DNA of 64,000 nt from Pseudodonghicola sp048268305. GTDB lineage: Bacteria; Pseudomonadota; Alphaproteobacteria; Rhodobacterales; Rhodobacteraceae. The stretch lies in NCBI RefSeq assembly GCF_048268305.1, contig NZ_JBLWVT010000001.1:1-64000 (forward strand), given 5' to 3'. Made by a program: the position numbers and the translations under genes. Shown here piece by piece: positions 59,490 through 64,000 of this stretch (positions are counted from its first letter, which is position 1; each line of letters begins with the position of its first letter). The notes under the pieces were generated by a model. It was not told the origin of the DNA. It searched no databases and was given only the letters and a program-made list of their open reading frames with translations.

Positions 59490-60155
59490 ATGACTGTGAC
59501 CAACACGACCGGCACCAGTGCAGCCACCACCACGACAGGCACCGGTTCGCTGTCGTCATTGGCCGAGGATTACACCCGTTTCCTGACGCTGCTCACGGCG
59601 CAGATCCAGAACCAGGACCCGCTGGAGCCGATGGACAGCACCACCTTCGTGTCGCAGCTTGCCCAGCTGAGCCAGGTGGAGCAATCGGTCAAGACCAACA
59701 GCAATCTGGAAACCCTGTCGTCGCAGTTCGCCGCCCTGAACGCGATGTCGGGGGCGCAGATGATCGGGCGCGACGTGACCGCCTATTCCAGCAACGTCGT
59801 GCTGGGCGGCGGGGAAACCGATTCCTATTACCTGCTGTCCGGTGGCGCGGCCAGCGTCAGCGTCGATATCTATGATTCACTGGATCGGGTGATCCGTACG
59901 ATTTCCGACTTGCCGACCGACGCGGGCGAGCTGCACTCGATCGACTGGGACGGCACCGATGACGATGGCGGGGCGGTGCTGGACGGCTCCTATACCATGG
60001 TGGTCAATGCAAAGGACAGCGAGGGCAAGACGATCGACGCCTATTCCTTCCGCAAGACCACGGTGGATGAGGTGCTGTTTTCCAACGGCCAGCTTTACTA
60101 CAATCTCACCGGTGACGAGACGGTCTCGTCGGACGCGGTGGTGGCGATCCGCTGA
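59490..60155 (+). CDS. flgD: Flagellar hook-capping (scaffold) protein FlgD
   Basis: This 221-residue protein has the N-terminal FlgD signature FLTLLTAQIQNQDPLEPMDS (about 31-50) and TTFVSQLAQLSQVEQ, followed by the FlgD Ig/tudor-like domain with SIDWDGTDDDGGAVLDGSYT. It caps the growing hook rod outside the cell and is exported without a Sec signal. ATG at 59490 is chosen because the longer frame lies inside fliK. It ends convergent with fliL. Confidence 0.94.
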   Translation: MTVTNTTGTSAATTTTGTGSLSSLAEDYTRFLTLLTAQIQNQDPLEPMDSTTFVSQLAQLSQVEQSVKTNSNLETLSSQFAALNAMSGAQMIGRDVTAYSSNVVLGGGETDSYYLLSGGAASVSVDIYDSLDRVIRTISDLPTDAGELHSIDWDGTDDDGGAVLDGSYTMVVNAKDSEGKTIDAYSFRKTTVDEVLFSNGQLYYNLTGDETVSSDAVVAIR

Positions 60156-60174
60156 TTGCCTGCACCTTGGCGGC

Positions 60175-60645
60175 TCAGTTCCGGCGGGGGGTGGCGTGGG
60201 TGACGAAACTGTCGATCTGCGCCGACCGGACCGAGGGATAGCTGTTGTGCACCTTCAGGGCGATCTGATCGGCCAGCGCCTGCTGGTCCAGCCCATCTTC
60301 CTGTCCGGGCGTGACCCAGAGCATGGTTTCGGCCAGATCCGAGGCGGCGCTGATCGTCGCGTCGCGCAGCCGGGCGCGGCCCTCGGCGTCGCCGAGGCGT
60401 TCGAAATTGGTTGCCCCGGCGATGAGGACATCCATCTCGATCTGGACATAGAGGATGCGGTCGGGCTGCAGCACCTGGATGGTGAACCGACCCAGCGGCA
60501 TCTTGTAGAGCATCGCCTCGCGCTGCGTCGCGGCAGAAGCCTTTTGCGAGGCGGAGGCTTCGCGAGGGAACAGCAACCGGCCGGCGGCAAAGCCGACGCC
60601 TCCCATCAGCAGTGGTGCCAGCAGGATGAGAAGCAGCTTTCTCAT
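60175..60645 (-). CDS. fliL: Flagellar basal body-associated protein FliL
   Basis: This 156-residue single-pass protein has an N-terminal helix (LLLILLAPLLMGGVGFAAG) and a periplasmic domain with YVQIEMDVLIAG and a C-terminal stretch (ALADQIALKVHNSYP) of FliL type. FliL rings surround the MotAB stators. The FliL family is divergent, so confidence is moderate. It lies 11 bp after flgH, last in the flgF-flgG-flgA-flgH-fliL operon. Confidence 0.75.
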   Translation of the reverse strand: MRKLLLILLAPLLMGGVGFAAGRLLFPREASASQKASAATQREAMLYKMPLGRFTIQVLQPDRILYVQIEMDVLIAGATNFERLGDAEGRARLRDATISAASDLAETMLWVTPGQEDGLDQQALADQIALKVHNSYPSVRSAQIDSFVTHATPRRN

Positions 60646-60656
60646 GCCGGACGCCC

Positions 60657-61445
60657 TCAGTAGGGCAGGACGACGTCCAGCATATCCTCGCCATAGCGCG
60701 GTTGCTGCACGCGGGAAAGCTGGCCGCGGCCGCCATAGGCGATGCGCGCTTCGGCGATCTGATCGTAGGAGATGGTGTTGTCGATGTTGATGTCGACCGG
60801 GCGGATCACGCCCGCCACGCGCAATTCGCGCAGCTCATAGTTCACCTTCACCTCTTGCCGGCCGCCGATGACGAAATTGCCGTTCGGCAGTTCCTTGACG
60901 ATCATCGCGGCGACGCGGAGCTGGATGCTCTCATTGCGCTTGATGGTGCCCTCGCCGGCGCTGGAGGCCGAGGATTCGAGGTCGATGATGTTGTCGCCCG
61001 AAGGCAGGTCGTTCTTGTCGACGCCGGGCAGGATTTTCTCGATCTGGGTGCCATAGCCGAAGAAGGTCGGCTTCGAGATGCTGGTGCCATTGGTGCGCGA
61101 GCGTTCCGAGGCGTTCTTGAGCTGTGCCTCGTCGTCGATGTTGATGACCACGGTCAGCAGATCACCCACCGCCTGCGCCCGGCGGTCGCCGAAGAAGCTG
61201 CGGGTGTTCTTGCCCCAGAGCCCCGAGGCCTCGGCGCGTTTCGGTGGCAGCATCGGCTCGGCATCGGGCATCGGCACGCTGATCCGGTTGACCTCGGGCA
61301 GGGTCTCGCTGTTGAGCACCACGTCGCTCAGCTTGGGGTCGCGGTGTTTGGTGTATTCGCTGCAGGCCGAAAGCGACAGCAGGGCCGCCGCGGCGACGAC
61401 ACCCAGGCGTGGCAGCGGGCGGGCGGTGTTACGATTGCGGATCAA
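60657..61445 (-). CDS. flgH: Flagellar L-ring protein FlgH
   Basis: This 262-residue outer-membrane lipoprotein has a signal peptide ending in a lipobox (SLSAC, C28). The FlgH core follows: LWGKNTRSFFGDRRAQAVGD, LTVVINIDDEAQLKNASERS and NFVIGGRQEVKVNYELRELR. The conserved FlgH C-terminal IRPVDINIDNTISYDQIAEA is also present. It forms the L ring in the outer membrane. Its ATG overlaps the flgA stop by 4 bp. Confidence 0.95.
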   Translation of the reverse strand: MIRNRNTARPLPRLGVVAAAALLSLSACSEYTKHRDPKLSDVVLNSETLPEVNRISVPMPDAEPMLPPKRAEASGLWGKNTRSFFGDRRAQAVGDLLTVVINIDDEAQLKNASERSRTNGTSISKPTFFGYGTQIEKILPGVDKNDLPSGDNIIDLESSASSAGEGTIKRNESIQLRVAAMIVKELPNGNFVIGGRQEVKVNYELRELRVAGVIRPVDINIDNTISYDQIAEARIAYGGRGQLSRVQQPRYGEDMLDVVLPY

Positions 61446-62131
61446 AAGTTGGCCTCCACTAAGCCGTCGCCGCGGGCGATGGCCACGATGGTCTTGTTGC
61501 TGCTGAGATTGATGACCCTGACCTCCTGCCCCAGGTGGGCATCGGAAATCGCCTTGCCTTCCGCCGAAAGCTGAAGTCCGCCGTGGATCAACTGGATCGT
61601 GACCCGATCGCCACGCGTGATGATGAGCGGCGGCATTACGGATTGGAGTTGTACCGGCCGACCGGGGCTGAGCATGCGGCGCACCTGCATGCCGACCAGC
61701 CCGTCGGCATCCGTCACCGCGTAGGCGTTGACCCGCGACCAGGGCAGCTCGATCGTCTCGACATCCTCGGGCTGGACGATGGTGTCGGGCATGATCCGGC
61801 GCACCGGCACCGGCACCGGCACGGTCAGCGTCGCCAGCCCCCAGACCCGGCGCACCTCGCCCGAGGGGACCACCACATTGGCGATGAACTGGCCGGTGTC
61901 CTGGTCGATCCAGAACTCACGGATCAGCTCGCCCTCGGTGGTCAGCCCTTCGGCCAGTCGCACCTTGAAATACCCCTGCTCCGGCAGCTCGGGCCCGAAA
62001 TCCCGGGCGGCGCGCTCGGCCACCAGATCGGTCACCTCGGCGGCCGCGGCCGGCAGCGCCGCCGCCAGGCTGAGCGCCGCGGCCCCCAGCAGGCGGCGGA
62101 TCGGGAGCAGGGGAGAGGCGGCGCGGGTCAT
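61442..62131 (-). CDS. flgA: Flagellar basal body P-ring formation protein FlgA
   Basis: This 229-residue periplasmic chaperone has a signal peptide at residues 1-31 and the SAF-domain region near the C-terminus (PVPVRRIMPDTIVQPEDVET, VNAYAVTDADGLVGMQVRRM, LSPGRPVQLQSV). The end VRVINLSSNKTIVAIARGDG is the standard FlgA close. It helps assemble FlgI into the P ring. It lies 5 bp after flgG. Confidence 0.92.
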   Translation of the reverse strand: MTRAASPLLPIRRLLGAAALSLAAALPAAAAEVTDLVAERAARDFGPELPEQGYFKVRLAEGLTTEGELIREFWIDQDTGQFIANVVVPSGEVRRVWGLATLTVPVPVPVRRIMPDTIVQPEDVETIELPWSRVNAYAVTDADGLVGMQVRRMLSPGRPVQLQSVMPPLIITRGDRVTIQLIHGGLQLSAEGKAISDAHLGQEVRVINLSSNKTIVAIARGDGLVEANF

Positions 62132-62136
62132 CGTGG

Positions 62137-62922
62137 TTATTTGATCTGATTGGCCGTCGACAGCATCTGGTCGGCGGTCTCGATCGCCTTCGAGTTCATC
62201 TCATAGGCGCGCTGCGCCGAGATCAGATCGGTGATCTGCTGAATGATGTTGACGTTGGAGTTCTCAAGATAGCCCTGCCGGATGATACCGACGCCGGGCT
62301 CGCCCGGGTTGGTCATCGTCGGCTCGCCCGAGGCGGTGGTTTCCTCCAGCATGTTGTTGCCGATCGGTTTCATCCCGGCTTCGTTCAGGAAGGTGGCCAT
62401 GGTGAGCTGCCCCAGTTCCACCGGGGTGGGGGTGTTGTCGACATAGGCCATCACCACGCCTTCGTTGTTGATCTCGACCTGGGTGGTGTTGTCGGGGATG
62501 GTGATGCCGGGGTCGATCTCGTAACCGTCCAGGGTGACGATCTGCCCCTCGGCGCTCAGCTGGAAGCTGCCGGCGCGGGTATAGGCCTGGGTGCCGTCGG
62601 GGCGGTTGATCACGAAGAACCCCTTGCCCTCGATCGCCAGGTCAAGTTCGTTCTCGGTCTGCGACAGTCCGCCCTGCGAGCTGAGCCGGACCACGCCGAC
62701 GCTTTGCACCCCGAGGCCGACGTTCATCCCCACCGGCCGCGCCGTGCCCTCGGTCGAGGTCAGCGCGCCTTCGGAATGGACCGACTGATAGATCAGATCC
62801 TGAAACGCTGCCCGGCCCCCCTTGAAGCCGGTGGTATTGGCGTTGGCGATGTTGTTGGCGATGACGTCCACGTTGGTCTGCTGTGCCAGCATCCCCGTCG
62901 CCGCGATCCCGAGTGCTTTCAT
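62137..62922 (-). CDS. flgG: Flagellar distal rod protein FlgG
   Basis: This 261-residue rod protein has the N-terminal motif MLAQQTNVDVIANNIANANT, then TGFKGGRAAFQDLIYQ, and the C-terminal LENSNVNIIQQITDLISAQR and AIETADQMLSTANQI. These termini form the coiled-coil core of the rod. Length is normal (260). It follows flgF by 33 bp on the same strand. Confidence 0.96.
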   Translation of the reverse strand: MKALGIAATGMLAQQTNVDVIANNIANANTTGFKGGRAAFQDLIYQSVHSEGALTSTEGTARPVGMNVGLGVQSVGVVRLSSQGGLSQTENELDLAIEGKGFFVINRPDGTQAYTRAGSFQLSAEGQIVTLDGYEIDPGITIPDNTTQVEINNEGVVMAYVDNTPTPVELGQLTMATFLNEAGMKPIGNNMLEETTASGEPTMTNPGEPGVGIIRQGYLENSNVNIIQQITDLISAQRAYEMNSKAIETADQMLSTANQIK

Positions 62923-62955
62923 GTCCTGGGTCCTTCCCTTCGCCTTGCCTGCGGC

Positions 62956-63696
62956 TCAGACCACGTTGCCGAGGCGCTGGATCGCCTGTTTGGTCTGGTC
63001 GTTGGATTCCGACATTAGTTGCGAGGCGCGACCATAGGCGCGCTCGATATCCATCAGCCGGGTCATCTCGATGATCGGCTGCACGTTGCTTTGTTCGATG
63101 AAGCCCTGTGAAAGCTGGGTCTCGCCATCTGCTTCGACATTGCCCAGGCTGTCGTCGGACAGGAACATGCCGTTGCCCATGGGGACGAGCTGGTTGACAT
63201 CGGGCAGGCGGAAGATGCCGATCTGGCCCAGCACCGCGCCGCTGAGGTCGGTGATGGTGCCGTCCTGGGTAAAGATGATCTCCTGCCCCAGCGCATCGGG
63301 CAGGGTGATCGGGTTGCCGGCAGGGCTCAGCACCGGCGCGCCGCTCAGCGTGGCGAGCTGGCCATCGCTGTTGACGGTCAGCCGCCCGTCGCGGCCATAG
63401 GCGGTGCTGCCGGCTTCGGTCTGATAGGAAAGCCAGCCGGGCCCGGTCAGCGCGATGTCGAGCGGATTGCCGGTGGCGATCAGCGCGCCCTGGGCGGTAT
63501 CGGTATAGGTGCCACGATCCTGGACATAGCTGATCGCGGTGCTGTCGGTGGCGCCATCGGGCTCGACCGCCTCGAACAGGGCCTGCGTTGCCTTGTAGCC
63601 GGCGGTCGAGGCGTTCGCCATGTTATGCGCCGCCAGATCCATGCTGCGTTCGAGCGCGGTGGCCAGAGAGAGCGAGACATAATTTGCTTGGCCCAT
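62956..63696 (-). CDS. flgF: Flagellar proximal rod protein FlgF
   Basis: This 246-residue protein has rod-protein ends: ATALERSMDLAAHNMANAST at the N-terminus and FIEQSNVQPIIEMTRLMDIE with RAYGRASQLM at the C-terminus. The start ATG at 63696 (MGQANYVSLSL) is used rather than the upstream ATG at 63753, because residues before it do not resemble the rod family and GGGGGC lies just upstream. It opens the flgF-flgG-flgA-flgH-fliL operon; its promoter lies in 63697-63853. Confidence 0.92.
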   Translation of the reverse strand: MGQANYVSLSLATALERSMDLAAHNMANASTAGYKATQALFEAVEPDGATDSTAISYVQDRGTYTDTAQGALIATGNPLDIALTGPGWLSYQTEAGSTAYGRDGRLTVNSDGQLATLSGAPVLSPAGNPITLPDALGQEIIFTQDGTITDLSGAVLGQIGIFRLPDVNQLVPMGNGMFLSDDSLGNVEADGETQLSQGFIEQSNVQPIIEMTRLMDIERAYGRASQLMSESNDQTKQAIQRLGNVV

Positions 63697-63853
63697 CTGC
63701 GCGCCGCCCCCTGACTCGTCTCGGCAAGAACAATATGAAAGAATTCGGTGCAATTCACCTTATTGCGTGGTAAACTATCCATCAATATAAGAATTAAGGC
63801 AAGATATAATTGGATTCCCGCAAGGCTAACCGCAAGAACAGTTGGTGGCAGGC

Positions 63854-64000
63854 ATGAAGAACCCGATGACAGTTGCGGCGATGCTGCTGGCCGGCCTTGC
63901 GGCGGGCGGGGTGGCTGGCGCTGCGCGGGCTTCGGGCGAAGAGGCGACGGAGCCTGCCGAAGGCGTCGGCCTCATGGTGCGGCCCGCTCCGGGAAGGGGC
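63854..64000 (+). CDS. Start of an exported protein (partial)
   Basis: The first 49 residues are visible: a hydrophobic signal peptide (TVAAMLLAGLAAGGVAGAA) with probable cleavage after ARA, then an acidic, Gly/Pro-rich start of the mature protein. The ATG at 63854 follows GGTGGCAGGC. It is divergent from flgF and probably a flagellar or envelope gene, but the part in the window is too short to identify. Confidence 0.5.
   Translation, partial: MKNPMTVAAMLLAGLAAGGVAGAARASGEEATEPAEGVGLMVRPAPGRG

Overview
The window is high-GC DNA from an alphaproteobacterium, most likely of the Rhodobacterales (Rhodobacter/Paracoccus-like). The evidence is the divided flagellar operons (flgF-flgG-flgA-flgH-fliL; fliK-flgD), a MucR/Ros zinc-finger regulator, CtrA-type boxes, many TRAP and ABC uptake systems with GntR regulators, and IS5/IS21/IS256 remnants typical of that group. 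All functions below are read from sequence motifs and remembered family features; no database search was run.

1-10.1 kb: nested IS debris (the end of an IS256-type element inside an IS21-type istA) precedes catabolic cluster A. This holds a GntR/FCD regulator with palindromic operators, a hydantoin-racemase-like protein, a dihydropyrimidinase-family cyclic amidohydrolase, an arylmalonate decarboxylase/maleate isomerase-like protein, a TRAP transporter (P-Q-M), an amidase-signature hydrolase and, convergent, a 2-oxopentenoate hydratase-like protein. Most of these genes are translationally coupled by 4-bp overlaps. Together they suggest uptake and ring opening of a cyclic amide, imide or ureide.

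10.1-12.4 kb: a decayed IS5-family element lies against the C-terminal half of a large serine recombinase, followed by an initiator tRNA-Met. 12.5-18.3 kb: an asparagine-synthetase-like gene without the catalytic N-terminal Cys, then a LysR regulator divergent from hglS (2-oxoadipate dioxygenase/decarboxylase) and an ALDH7 aminoadipate semialdehyde dehydrogenase, which is a lysine catabolism module.

18.3-32.8 kb: catabolic cluster B. A GntR regulator and an isocitrate-lyase-superfamily lyase run leftward. An aconitase-family hydratase, a second cyclic amidohydrolase, a cysteine amidohydrolase, an FAD monooxygenase, an Asp/Glu-racemase-fold protein lacking both catalytic cysteines, a spermidine/putrescine-type ABC importer and an aldehyde dehydrogenase run rightward. 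Four copies of a near-identical palindrome (core GTGTTGACAC) sit in the two promoter regions and define the regulon. The gene content fits import, ring oxidation or opening, deamidation, hydration of a substituted maleate and aldol-type cleavage. This is the best candidate in the window for an undescribed pathway.

33-43.7 kb: an unknown protein, a class III aminotransferase with a GntR/UTRA regulator, a DsrE-like protein, an M20 amidohydrolase and a peptide-type ABC importer operon ending in a metallophosphoesterase. 44-50 kb: a signalling block with a response regulator carrying a degenerate GGDEF domain, an Hpt protein, a periplasmic-binding-domain histidine kinase with an unassigned C-terminal extension, and a CheY-like protein. 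50-64 kb: motility genes (fliJ-like, motA, unknown membrane protein, motB, mucR-like, unknowns, a winged-helix regulator with a degenerate receiver, a sigma-like factor, fliK, flgD, fliL, flgH, flgA, flgG, flgF) and the start of an exported protein.
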